A program made the translations under genes and the position numbers. Shown here one piece after another: positions 17,581 to 29,100 of a stretch of DNA of 33,996 nt (position 1 is the stretch's first letter; the number at the start of each line of letters is the position of its first letter). The notes below the pieces were generated by a model. It was not told the origin of the DNA, ran no database searches, and worked only from the letters and a program-made list of their open reading frames with translations. Origin of the DNA: Amphimedon queenslandica (taxonomy: Eukaryota; Porifera; Demospongiae; Haplosclerida; Niphatidae); contig NW_003546486.1 of NCBI RefSeq assembly GCF_000090795.2, positions 62,137 to 96,132 of the forward strand, read 5' to 3'.

Positions 17581-18631
17581 TAAAGAATGTACTCTAAGTC
17601 TAGAACAAAACTATGACAACTTCTTGGCAAGATAGGGATGTTCTAAGGTTTTTATGGGTCTCCAGCTTAGAGGACCCATCAGATATAGCAGTTTTTCGTT
17701 TTACCAGAGTTATATTTGGTGTCAACTGTAGTCCTTTTTTCTAAATGCCACGGTGCATACTCATTTGGAAAAGTTTGTGGACGAGTACACTGAGATAGTT
17801 GGCAGGGGCCTCAACCATTATTTTTTAAGAAGACAGCATCAATGTGATTACTGGACGGAGCCATAGATAAATAATTTTGATTTTTGATAAACTCTCTATA
17901 CTGTTACAAAAAATAGTGCTGTTATTGCTGTAATGAATTGATACAGAATGTTCTTCTTAGCACGTGGGCATAAAAATTAATTGAGACAGGAAGTTATCAG
18001 TCACATTCATGGTAGCTTCTGTAGTGTGATTGTATGACTGAATTAGGAGGATCACGAATATTCTTGACCAAATAATAAAAGAAGAAGAGAAAGAGTTAGA
18101 AAGGAAAGAGGAAATGAAAGAAGAATGGGAATGTTTTAGAAAGAGTGAGAAAAGAGAAGTTACAGCAAATGATAACAAACAAAATAGCAACATACACTCA
18201 CACTACTAAAATAGTTTGATAAAATGTTTTCTGAACAATAGAGATGAACGACGAACGATGAACGAATGATGAACGAACGAGATGAATGAACGGTAGCTAC
18301 TCAGCTTCTTCTTGTGATCTGTGTGTAAATGTTTCTAACCATGTGTAACTATGTGGTTACAAGTCATGAATATTGAATGTGTTAATTAATCCAGGATATA
18401 TTGAATGCATGAATATATTGACCACCACACTTCATTTACTGAGATGAATAACTAAAAATGATATCTACAAGTTCTAAATATAATGGACTCTTGGTACAAG
18501 CAGTCTATATAATGATTAATTAATCATTTATATTGCCACCGTTGGTGTTATTTAAACTGTTTTCATTTAAACACATACCTAATCGTAAAAATGTATCAAT
18601 TTGGGAAGTGGACATTCAGCCTAAAAAGGCT
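17581..18631. other. Non-coding stretch between relic B and C4-like unit B
   Basis: No real gene is seen. A purine-rich tract (GAAGAAGAGAAAGAG) lies at about 18,070-18,165 and a GAACGA-type microsatellite at about 18,241-18,295. The open frames across the purine tract are compositional. Confidence 0.45.
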
Positions 18632-18823
18632 GGGTTCTCAATGCACTTCCGTCATGACCGGAAGTACTATATCAACAAATAGGAGCATGGGTCAATGCAT
18701 CAGATTAGAAAAACTCCTTTTTTAACTCATTGACACATGCTCCATTTGTTTATATACATGTATCTAGCACTTCCAGTTGTGACGCTAGCGCATAAAAGTA
18801 ATGTGTCATATTATTGAGAACCC
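18632..18823. mobile_element. Long-armed MITE, GGGTTCTCAA ends, copy 1
   Basis: About 192 bp, palindromic over most of its length: GGGTTCTCAATGCACTTCCG ... ATTATTGAGAACCC, with inner arms ATGGGTCAATGCATC and CTCATTGACACATGC. Same family as 26,857-27,047. Confidence 0.75.
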
Positions 18824-18869
18824 CACCTCAATGCACATTCAAGAAGACAACATTTTGCTGCATGACATA

Positions 18870-19440
18870 ACAATGGATAATTTTATAGCATGTCTACCAC
18901 AGTCATTATTCTATATCCTGTGAACAATAAATCCCACAATTGATAACATTCCTGTTTGATGATCATGCTTGTGATCATTGTAAGTTTGGCCTATTGTAAT
19001 TTGTTATGACTTAAGTGATACTGCTATTATATCATTTGCTTAATTAGGCTTTTCGCCCATATAGATAATCATTTTATGTAATCACACACATCTTAATGAG
19101 CCTAAGACGAATTTGAATTCAATAGTATTTTTCCCAAGTAGCAGTGTATGCCAAGCAATACAATCTAGTAAATATTTTAAAACTTAGCAGAACATCGGCT
19201 CTAAGACTTGTGACTCCCACTCTGAATGGACATGGTCAATTAGTAAAATATTTGAAATTAATAGCAGCATAGGCTACTCATGCATTAAAATCAGATTATA
19301 AAGGAAGAAGGAAATAGCACCGAACTAAGCATCTGAGATAGAGACAAGTTTAATGTGTTAATATGCCATTTCACTAGTATAAAAGTGTACTCTTTACAAT
19401 TGCATGCCATACAAGCACTCCCACTTATTCAGTGATGGTC
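18870..19440. repeat. Upstream region of C4-like gene B, duplicate of that of A
   Basis: Collinear with about 11,860-12,442 (ATAACAATGGA; GTCTACCACAGTCAT; ACTAGTATAAAAGTGTACTC), diverged by small indels. Together with the downstream matches it defines the left part of the segmental duplication. Confidence 0.75.
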
Positions 19441-19449
19441 TATATAAAG
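19441..19449 (+). promoter_or_regulatory. TATA box of C4-like gene B
   Basis: TATATAAAG, 97 bases before the start codon, in the same conserved block as in gene A. Confidence 0.75.
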
Positions 19450-19537
19450 AGGAGAGTAGAGTCGGCTTAAGCATAAACAACTAAAGGAAGCAGTCTTAGA
19501 TTATTTAGGTCTATACCAGCACTGCTATTAGTTGAAA

Positions 19538-20534
19538 ATGAAGAGGATCTTGCTTCTTGCTTTCCTTGCACTTTGGATTAGCAGCAGCTATTGTACTCGA
19601 ACTGGTATGATATAATTATGTTAACATGTTCCTTCAATAATTCATTTTTAAAGATGATGAGGATACAGACGATGTTGCTGAAAATAGTAAGAACATTTTA
19701 GTAATTGCTTGACTTATCATCTACAATGTTCCATTTATACAGGTAAATTTCAAGAAACTGATGATGATATTAACTCAGGTACAACAAACATTAAAAATTA
19801 TGCTATAATCTTCATAATTAAAATTTAATACAGAATTGGCAGTTGACACAGAAGCAACAGATGATAAAGGTATAGCCTATGCAGTATAACATAGTATTGT
19901 GGAATGATTGCATTGTATAGCTGAACAGCAGCACATTGGCCTCAAGCTTGGTAATAAAGGTATTGTCATAACACTCACACCAGATTACAAAAGTGGAGGT
20001 GGAATTGTTTACACTCGTTGGGGAAAGACAACTTGCAGGAATGGAGTAGAGCTGGTCTATGCTGGATATGCTGGAGGTAGTGATTACACTGAATATGGAG
20101 GAGGAGCAAACCTATTGTGTATGCCAACGACTGGTGTAGGACATCTCAGCACTCAAAACCCAGGACACCATTCTTATGTTTATGGATCAGAGTATCAATC
20201 GCATAACAAGATCTGGAGTAACCACGATTGGAATGTCCCTTGTGCTGTGTGTTATGTTCCTGACAAATCCACTAAACTGCAGTTGCCTGGTAGGACCACC
20301 TGTCCAGACTCATGGACCCAAGAATACAAAGGTTACTTGATGGCAGACCAACGTGGTCACCGTAGAAATGCAGTCTTTGAATGCATCGATGAAGCTGGAG
20401 AAAGGATTTCTGGCACCAATCGTGATACAAATGGTGCACTGCTGTATTTTGTGATGCCAAGGTGTGATAGGGGAATCCCTTGTGGTCCCTATAATCGTAA
20501 TATTGCTATTACCTGCTCCATCTGCACTCGCTAA
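19538..20534 (+). CDS. Short-chain collagen C4-like secreted protein B
   Basis: Exons 19538-19604, 19654-19686, 19743-19778, 19834-19869 and 19921-20534, all joined in phase 1, giving 261 residues. Signal peptide MKRILLLAFLALWISSS, an acidic linker encoded by three mini-exons of 33-36 bp (DDEDTDDVAEN; KFQETDDDINS; ELAVDTEATDDK), then the same cysteine-rich C4-type domain as the gene at 12,540 (VYTRWGKTTC, GGGANLLC, NVPCAVC, PGRTTCPDSW, ITCSICTR). It has 10 cysteines in the domain, one fewer than A because PCDPRCYN is PCGPYN here; an even count is usual for a fully disulfide-bonded domain. The 36-bp exon occurs once, the key comparison for the doubled exon in A. The two domains differ at only a small share of positions, so the duplication is fairly recent or kept similar by conversion. 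Function is inferred as extracellular matrix. Confidence 0.87.
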
Positions 20535-20742
20535 GAGTTTCAACTATGGACTGTGGAAATTGGACATTGGACAATAAATTTAGGACTTTTAAAATGTGTT
20601 GTGATTAATTCTGTTGTAGTTAGTTTTAGTTTTTTTAGAAAAATGTAGTAGCTCATTGAAAATAGTTAACTTTAAAATAAGTTAGTCTATATATGTGTCA
20701 GCATTTTTCTTGCTTACTTTGAGCGGGTTAATTGTTTTTTTA

Positions 20743-20748
20743 AATAAA
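20743..20748 (+). terminator. Polyadenylation signal of C4-like gene B
   Basis: AATAAA 209 bases after the stop codon, just before the duplicated block CGGTGCAACTGATATGCATC. Confidence 0.45.
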
Positions 20749-21399
20749 ACAAGTTTCGGTGCAACTGATATGCATCTGTGACGAAATGATATATCTACAT
20801 AAACACCCAAAATTTACTGCATAAAAGAGGCAGTCAGGCCACAGTATAATAACATACATGTATCCATACACTCTAAGCAGTTTCACACTTCATTAACTCT
20901 TTACTGGCTAATACTGCCGTGTGACAGTCGTGCGTGGGCGTTGCAATTGGCCAGCAACACCGAGCTGCTTTTTGAATCAGGAGAGCTTCTGTTGCAATGC
21001 CTAGTGATCCACAAGTCCTACTGGAATCCTGCCTTACAAAGCAATGATTATAGCTGTTAAGTCTTAGAGTTAATTTTTAACCCCATCCGTGAAAGAGTTA
21101 ATTTGTTGTGATCCATCAGCAGCATCATAGAGACTTGTCTATAGCTCAAACCAAGACTACTCTTGCTCAAACCAAGTTAGTATATTAATTACTTCATACT
21201 GCATGAAATACTGTTAATAATAGCTAGCTACATACACTCTAATCACTTTGTGTACTAACACACATGAACACTGTCAAATTGAGTCAATATAATTGTATAT
21301 ATTACATAGAGATACATCAGTAAACCTTACTTATAAGTGTTGTGAACATGCATACAGTATTGTAACTGGGGCCATTCTACACGTCTCAAAGGCCTGGCA

Positions 21400-21970
21400 T
21401 AACAATGGAGAATGTCATAGCATAATTGTCTACCACAGTCATCACTTACATCAGAGAGACAATATCCTGTGAATAATAAATCCTAGGATTAATACCATTC
21501 CTGTTTGATGACCATCAAATAGCTTGTGATCATCGTAAGTTTGGCCTATTGTAATTTTTTATGACTTAAGTGATACTGCTCAGTATTATATCATTTTCTT
21601 AATTAGATTTTTTACTCATGTAGATCATTATTATAATGTAATCACAACATCTTAATGAGCCTAAAAGTGGAATTTGAATTCCATAGTATTTTCCCAAGTA
21701 TAAGCTTGTGTGTCCCAAGCAATACAATCTAGTAGATATTTTAAAAGTGAGCAGAACACCGGCTCCTGTGACAATCTAGTAAATATTTTTAAAGTGAGCA
21801 GAACACCGGCTCCTGTGACTCCAACTTTGGACAGACTTGGTTGATTAGTAATGTAATTAATAGCAGCATAGGCTACTCAAGCTTAAAATCAGATTATAAA
21901 GGAAGAAGGAAATAGCACCGAACTAAGCATCTGAGATAGAGACAACTGTGTTAATTAATATGCCATTACG
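21400..21970. repeat. Orphan third copy of the C4 upstream region
   Basis: It matches the sequence before both C4-like genes (ATAACAATGGAGAATGTCAT; GTCTACCACAGTCATCACTT; AATAGCACCGAACTAAGCAT; ATATGCCATTACG). Homology stops at about 21,970, shortly before the TATA box, and no C4 exon follows. A 60-bp internal repeat (GAGCAGAACACCGGCTCCTG) occurs twice at about 21,750-21,815. Confidence 0.75.
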
Positions 21971-22103
21971 CCAGTATACATGTATTTTACCTTCCTTCAG
22001 GACAAGGCTTGCAAAAGCAGCAATTAAGTAACTTAGTGGTGGATATATCAAAACAGCAAGTCTAATCTTAAGAAAATGAGAGCACCAAAGAAGACCTTCA
22101 CAT

Positions 22104-22305
22104 TTGATAGTGGGTTCCTAGAAATGATGGTGGTGATAAAATCAATTTGAATTTGCTCTATCTGGATTTGATGATCCAGCGTTGATAAAGGTAGCAATGG
22201 ATGAAATTAATAAAATATTTCCTAATGCTTTCTGCAGTACATCGTCTCCTACACAATTAATAATAGCAACATAGATAGATTATGTGAAAACTAGCTCAAA
22301 TCAAG
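22104..22305 (+). pseudogene. NIDO exon-3 fragment (relic C')
   Basis: It matches exon 3 of the following copy, with peptide traces AMDEINKIFPNAFCSTS and PTQLIIAT, then an in-frame TAG where the intact copy has TGG. Frame changes occur at the left end. No other exons belong to it. It sits between the orphan upstream copy and the better-preserved NIDO gene. Confidence 0.7.
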
Positions 22306-22816
22306 TTAGTATATTAATTACTTAATACATGAAATACTTTTAATAATAGCTAGCTACACTCTAATCACTTATTATATACTATATAATACACATATAGGTA
22401 TATTACAATTCTGAGTCTATTGTTGTCTTTGTGATAAAGGATTGGGGAAGAATGTAAACATACCAGTAATTAAGAAATCATACCATTATCTATCATCATG
22501 TTAAAGCAGTATATGGTAATACAGTATGTACTAACACACATATGTACCTGAACACAGTTGATATTACTAATGTCAGTATGTTGCATTATATAAACCTATC
22601 TTACAGTTAGGAATGATAAGGAGTGGTAACACTGTGGTGGCTCCAATTAGTGAACATGCATACAGTATTGTAACTGGAGCTATGGGGAGTCTACACTTCA
22701 AAGGCCCTTCAGTGGTTTCTGTATATTACATACTTTGTGGCTTCTATGATGATTATAAAAGTGGTAGACAGTAAGAGCTGAATTCATTGCAACAGAGAAA
22801 CAACAACAGCCTCAGT

Positions 22817-24139
22817 ATGGGAACAGGACTCCTAACAGCATTCATACTAGTAAGATACAATACCATCTGTCTGGAAATTTTTACTGTGATTTTAATTTTA
22901 CTGCATTAGAATTTTGCAAAAATTAGATTACCCATATAACTACATGCCATATTCAATAATACATAACAGATAAATTTTAGTAAAAATTAAATCACAGCAC
23001 AAATTTAAAACTCAAAAATTTTGTACCGCACTAATTTCCTGATATACGGTATATATGATAGTGTATGGTACTATCTTTACAGGTTATACTGAGTACATGT
23101 TATACAAATGGACTAACATTGAATGACTTGTACCCATATGGTACAGAACATGGGGAACCATGAGGACTGGAGCTAATTATCTCCCTGAAGCACCATTAGA
23201 GCCTCCAATTGATAATTTAGTTAGATTTGGTCCAACTGGACTTATGGCAACAAGATACAGAGTTATAGTAGCTACACACACACATTATTAGTGCTACTGC
23301 TTTAGTTTGTCATATAGTGCAATTGCAAACTAAACATATATATCATTTCTCAGTTTATAACAATTTACTTATACTATCTACAGGTTACATACATTGGGCC
23401 TCTGGAAATTAGAAATGATGGTAGTGATAGCATCAATTTGAATTTGCTTGTTGCTTTGAGTGATTTTTCCAATAATAAAGTGTATGGTAGGGCTACTGAT
23501 GATTCAATCTTAATTAAAAGAGCAATGGATCAGATTAATGAAGCATTTCCTAATACTTTCTGCAGTACATCTCCTCCTACACAATTAATAATAGCAACTT
23601 GGATAGATTATATAAAAACTAGCTCTAACCAAGTTAGTATGATTATTAATTACTTAATACATGAAATACCATTGATAATAGTTAGCTACACTCTGACTCT
23701 AATCACTTTTTTATTGTTTTTAGGGCAGTAACTTCCAGGCAATTGTTGTAACTAATGGAAGCATTACATTTGGTATTGCTCTTTACGTTGAGGTGAGCAT
23801 TACAACAGCTACTACTGGAATAGATTCAATCGTTAATGGTACTTATGGAGATGCTGATCCATCTTTCTTTCCATTTGGTACTGATATCATGGATGCTCCT
23901 AGCATGATGCTTAATAGCAACATACCAGGGACATATATATTTTCACTGAATGATAAACCACCAGGTATGACTATAGTACATGTATCAACTGTTCCATATA
24001 ACTTGTATATCTTTTAGATCCTTGCACTGAACCTAGCCAGCCTGACTGCTCTGTTGTATACAAAGCTAAACTTCTCAAAATGGCATGTGAGACTTTGAAG
24101 ATTAATGATGAAAATCTACCAGCTCCATGTCATAACTAA
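22817..24139 (+). pseudogene. NIDO-domain secreted protein gene with one-base frameshift
   Basis: Exons 22817-22849, 23083-23267, 23384-23632, 23724-23964 and 24018-24139, with good splice sites and consistent phases except one missing base in exon 2. It would encode about 275 residues: signal peptide beginning MGTGLLTAFIL, then NDLYPYGTEHG as in the nidogen amino end, then the NIDO domain (VYGRATDDS, INEAFP, QLIIATW, SNFQAIVVTNGS, NIPGTYIFSLN), and a tail exon (DPCTEPSQPDC ... PAPCHN) with four cysteines. NIDO domains occur in nidogen, alpha-tectorin and mucin-4, all extracellular. At about 23,155 the paralogue at 25,247 reads GGGGACACCATG but this copy reads GGGGAACCATG, causing an early TGA. 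Exon 2 is 185 bases, one short of a whole number of codons. It is a very young pseudogene, a polymorphic allele or a sequencing error. Confidence 0.75.
22861..23051. mobile_element. Possible MITE in intron 1 of NIDO copy C
   Basis: About 190 bp with decayed inverted ends (CCATCTGTCTGGAAATTTTT left; right end complement CCGTATATCAGGAAATTAG), flanked by TA. Inner arms CTGTGATTTTAATTTTACT and AGTAAAAATTAAATCACAG also pair. Confidence 0.5.
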
Positions 24140-25082
24140 TATAACATTCAATTTTATTGTGTTTTTGTTTAATAGTGTCTTACTTTAACAGTAGAAATAG
24201 CTAGTTATTTTGTTATCTGGTATGTAAAATGTCAGAAAAAACCTATTGAGTTGTAAAAATACTTTTAGTGTACACGATGAAGTGGTGTTTAAGAATGCAA
24301 GCATTGAGTGACAATTAAGAATCATACCATTACAGATTCTCATGAAACTGTTGTATAGAGGACTACGGCTCTTGTTATATAAAATAAGGATCATAGACAG
24401 TATAATGTACACGGACCCATACACTGAGAATATTACATATATATATATAAACTATCATGTAATCAAATGGTACTACAGTATCTATGTATGGTATGATAAA
24501 TATGAAGTGAATAAAGCAAGCACTTTAACCACTTGGTCTACTAGCAGTACATTATACCATTCACTGGTATACTTGACAATTATATTATAATTTATAAGCC
24601 AAACATATTAAGGAACTGAATTCATTCTTTAGTTAGTTGTAAATCTAAATAACTGATGACTCGAAGATATAGGTTTGAGATGGATTTTAATCGTTGGGTC
24701 CTAATCTGCTTTGGTTATTCTCTTCTCCCCCTGGCCTCAGGAAGTGTTGGGCGTTGATGAAGAATGCAAACATTGCGGCAACTTCTAAAATTATTGACAA
24801 TTAAAAATCATACCATTATCATTCATCATGTTACAAGTAGTAGACATAGCTGCTATTACTAATTTCAGTATGTATTATATAAAGCTGATAAACTTTAGGA
24901 ATGATAAGGAGTGGTAACACTGTGGTCTCTGCAATTATTGAACGCACATAAAGTATTGTAACAGGAGCTATGGCAGGTCTATACCCTTCACTGGTTTCTG
25001 TATATTACATATACTTTGTGACTTCTATGATGATAGACAGTATAGGAGCTAAATTCATTGCAACAGAAACAACTACATGTAT
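24140..25082. other. Flank between NIDO copies C and D
   Basis: The left part is homologous to about 14,480-16,100 (TGTACACGATGAAGT; TGGTACTACAGTATCTA; CCACTTGGTCTAC), confirming the segmental duplication; here the two MITEs at 14,934-15,764 are absent. Near 24,899 lies the conserved block (GGAATGATAAGGAGTGGTAA) that precedes NIDO copies B, C and D. No intact gene. Confidence 0.6.
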
Positions 25083-25850
25083 ATGGGATCAGTACTCTTA
25101 ACAGACATCATACTAGTAAGATATGATAGTAGTCTTGCATATAGCCAGACTCCCCTCCCCTACTGTTGTTGGGTCAACATAAAAAGGGGAGGCCAAAGTC
25201 TGGCTACGCGGGACTTATATGATAGTGTATGGTACTATCTTTACAGGTTATGCTGAGTGCATATTTTACCAATGGTTTAACATTGAATGACCTGTACCCA
25301 TATGGTACAGAACATGGGGACACCATGAGCACTGAATCTAATCATTCTCCAGGATCAATACAGCCTCCAGATAATAATTTAATAATTAGAATTGGTCCAG
25401 CTGGACTTACAGCAACATTAATAGAGTTGGTACATAAATGTACATGCACACACACTCATCCACACATTATTGTTTATTAGTGCTTTATTGTGATTGTACA
25501 CAGTACACTAATCATTATCTGTTTATTTTATTAGTATAACACAATTTATTGATCATTTCTCAGTTTAATGCCACATTATGTACTCTTGCATTTACTTATA
25601 CTATCTATTGGTTGCACACAGTGGGTACCTGAAAATTATAATCTCAATTTGCTCTACTTGATTTCTGGTGATCTTTTCAATACTACATCTTTTACTGGAA
25701 TAGAGTCTGGTATTGATGCATTGACCTGACTCTTCTATATTTCATTATGCTATGGATGCTCCCAATATGACGTCCAATAGCAACATACCAGGGACATATA
25801 TATTTCTACTGAGTGTCTATGGAACAGACACTACACAAGGTAATGTATAT
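25083..25850 (+). pseudogene. NIDO-domain gene relic D
   Basis: Exons 1 (25083-25115, MGSVLLTDIIL) and 2 (25247-25429) are open and correctly spliced, with LNDLYPYGTEHGDTMS as in the amino end of nidogen-like proteins. The rest is collapsed: from about 25,615 a fusion of parts of exons 3 and 4 (NLNLL-like, then PGTYIF-like traces) with deletions and stops. It could make only a short secreted fragment. Its exon 2 is the reference that reveals the missing base in copy C. Confidence 0.72.
25132..25214. mobile_element. Foldback element 3 in intron 1 of NIDO relic D
   Basis: About 83 bp with ends GTCTTGCATATAGCCAGAC ... GTCTGGCTACGCGGGAC and inner arms CCCCTCCCC/GGGGAGG. Same family as the elements at 16,559 and 16,682, and in the same intron of a paralogue. 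Confidence 0.7.
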
Positions 25851-26191
25851 GAGACTAGCTGATAGACCAATAGTGGATGATGTTCTTGAATGATGTACTT
25901 TAATATCTGAGGAGCATTCTTCAATAGCTGCACCCACACTTCTACTTCAATGCTGCAACTATACTTAATGCATCTGGTATTTTAAACTAGGCTTTATAGC
26001 ACTATAGATTCTTGTACTTGTTCAGTTGGAGCAAGAGCCATTATGATCAACTCTTCATCAATAGTTTCGCTGGAGTTCACGTACAACTTATTCACCTTCA
26101 AAAGTTGTACAGGAGGCCAGATGCATTTGGTTTTATGAACAGCAACTACTATTATTTAAATTTAAAAAAAGCACGAGTTCAAAATTCAAAA
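25851..26191. other. Non-coding stretch before the JmjC gene end
   Basis: It holds the 3' end of relic D and the 3' UTR of the minus-strand JmjC gene. Open frames here have no recognisable domain. Confidence 0.4.
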
Positions 26192-29100
26192 TTACAGTTC
26201 GTCTTGAGCATGAGAGTGCTGATGAGGATGACCATCTCCACCGCCTTCAACTTCATCATTAGGGAAACCCTCTTCATTAGGAGGATAATTGGAGTGAGGA
26301 TAAGGAGGAAGGTTATCATGAGGGGGAGGGGCATCAAAAGGGGGCGGGGCATCAAAAGAAGGTGGGGCATCATTAGGGGGAGGTCGATTGATTCCATCTG
26401 CTTCTTCCATGAGTCGACTAACATATTGTAAAACGTCACGATAGTTGTCAATTTTAATCCGGTCACCACGGAAGTCAGACTCATGTAGCACGCCATTACA
26501 GCCGGGAATTAACTTATCAAATAGCTATAAATAGTAACACCTAAAAATAGAAGTGATGATGACAAAACTCACAGTTTTTACGTTGTCCAAAGACAGGGCG
26601 TCACCAGTTGGATTCCTCTGTAATTAAAATAATTATGGTTAAAGAGCTAAAACATTATGAATGCTTTACATTTTTTTGAGCTTCATATACATCTTCAACA
26701 TGTATGGAACCATCCGGTCTCTTTAACTCTAAAAGAAAATGCCTATAAAACAATAAAGAACATGTACATATCAGAACTAGATGGTAGCAGCATTCTTTTC
26801 TCTCTTGGTCTCTATCATTCTGTGTTCCTCTTTCAATTTCTGTTCCTCCTAAAGGCGGGTTCTCAATATGATGCATTGCTTTTCATGCGCCAGCGTCATG
26901 ACCAGAAGTGCTGTGTAAACCAATGGGAGTATGCGTCAATGCATCAGAATAGAAATGTTTTCTAATCTGACGCATTGACGCATGCTCCCATTGGTTTATA
27001 CAGCACTTCCGGTCGTGACGGACGCACATGCGTCATATTGAGAACCCACTTTAACTCTATTTCTTACTTGACTTGCAGTTCGTGAGATATAGAGAATTGA
27101 TTGATGGGAGCAAAGCCTGGTCTATGTTCCATACTTTGACAATCTTCCCTGTCAAACCTACAGAGAGCAAAGGAGAGGGAAATCAATAAAGAAAGATACA
27201 AAGAAATAAAAAGAGAGACAAAAGGTGAAAGAAGGTAAGGAGGAGAGGAGGTGTGCAAGGAAGAAACAATCGACAAAGATATTCAGTAATTACTCAAATT
27301 GTATCCACCAGACATTAACAGCCATATTCCTACCATATGAATCAACCTGCAATATAAATAATGACACGATTCATTCTCAGTTATACATTTTCCCTCATTC
27401 CAATCTATGCCCACTATCCATCTAATACAGTATCTCTCTTCTCACCCTCTCTCTCTCTCTCTCTCTCCCTCCTCCCTCCTTCCCTCCCCCTCCCTCCCCC
27501 GTCCCTCTCAGAACCCTCCCCCTTCCCTCTTTCTCTCACCCTTTCTCCCTCTCTCTCCATCTCTCTCTCTCTCATTGTCTGTCTCTTATCTTACATGGTG
27601 TATCCAGAGATAAGGAAGATAGAGACAGTCTCCTTCATTAACAACAGCTTTGTACCAAGGTATACTTGATATATTAGGATATTTGATCATATCAACACTA
27701 TCAGATAATAATGGAAAGAGAGAAAGAAGAGGAAGGGACAGAGAGACAATTTTAAAAATTATAAAAATGGTGAATTCTCTCTTAGCCGTTTTTAATGAAA
27801 TTTGATCAAAATAGAACATGGTATTTTGCCCAATTTTTGAGCAAATTAAAAAATTTGTAAAAAATCTAAATTTGCTCAGAATCAGTTCAAACTTTCTACA
27901 CAATGATGAAATTTGGCCGAAGACTGTGTACATAGTACAGGGTCTACTCTTTTGCCCAATTTCAAGGAGAATTAAAAATTTGCAAAAAAATTCAATTTTA
28001 ATTCAAATCAGCTCAAACTTTTTAAGTGGCCAAATTTTCGCAAATTTCGCGTTTCCTTGCTTCGTCGCAAAAATAAGAATCGTGAAATTCTGAATTTTCA
28101 TTGCCATGTGGTGGAGTTTACAAGCTATTTGTGAAAATATTATTCCGTGAAATCTTACAAATGCAAAATTCGCGAAAATTTAGTGACGCAAAAATATCCC
28201 AGTATACGGTAAGTGTATCAATTATAAAAATAAAGAATTCAATTTTGATAAAATACTCTGTACTAAGGTTGTTGGCCAAATTTTGGAAAAATTTCAATTT
28301 TGAATGGAAGCAGGTCAACGTCTGGAAAACAGATGCCCTTGTGTAAATGGAAAGTTTATTCTTAGGTAAATAAATATTATCATAATATTATTATTACAAT
28401 AAACAGAACAACAATTCTGCTGCAGGAAATTTTATACATTGCAGTAACTATTTCATAGTGCTTCAAAGCCTTTAATCAAAGTGATCATTATAAAGTGTTT
28501 TATTAGAATAATGAGGAGGTTAACTCAATAAAGTATTTCTCTTACGCGTCAACATCAATGTGATAGTATCCTAGGTTCTTGTGTTCTGGTCCGATGGCTT
28601 CAGAATAATGAGGCTCAAACATGACAAAAACTTTACGCCCGGAGACAACACAATGAAAGTTCTCCATACTATCAGTGTGAAGGACTGACTTAGTACCACC
28701 ACTGCTGAACCTACAGAGAGAGAAGGTAAAGATAACAATAAATGAAACCAAAAAATTTTAAAATAATAAATTATGATAATTTGGAAATGACTATTAAGAT
28801 AAAAATAAATAAAAAGAAAAGAAAGAGTGTGTGTATGTAAAGGTGCTCATACTTACCATACATTTATAAATGCAAGGTTCTCAGTGTAGCCACCACATAT
28901 TAAGAAACTAGGAATAGACCATTCCTCCTGCATACTCAGAGGCATGTCACCAACCATGTATATATCACTGGTATTGTATCGCTATAAGAATAATATGCAA
29001 GAAAATATTTATTATGCATAAATAAAATACTATTATTGCCCAATAAATAAAAAAGCCCATTCTGCAAAATTTAATGATTTGTTTGCAAAAAATATTATCC

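Noticed and set aside
17795..17870. Resemblance to the kinase first exon (GTTGGCAGGGGCCTCAACCAT versus its equivalent at 7,810)
   Set aside because: Only about 20 bases match and no P-loop follows; probably chance or a shared 5'-UTR repeat. Not enough for a retro-copy claim.
17957..18193. Minus-strand Ser/Phe/Leu-rich frame
   Set aside because: Translation of the complement of a purine tract; composition-driven.
26012..26431. Plus-strand frame with RGRGIKR repeats
   Set aside because: Antisense of the proline/aspartate repeat in the last JmjC exon.
27361..27669. Overlapping open frames rich in S, L and P
   Set aside because: They translate a CT/CCCT low-complexity intron of the JmjC gene; no domain or start context.
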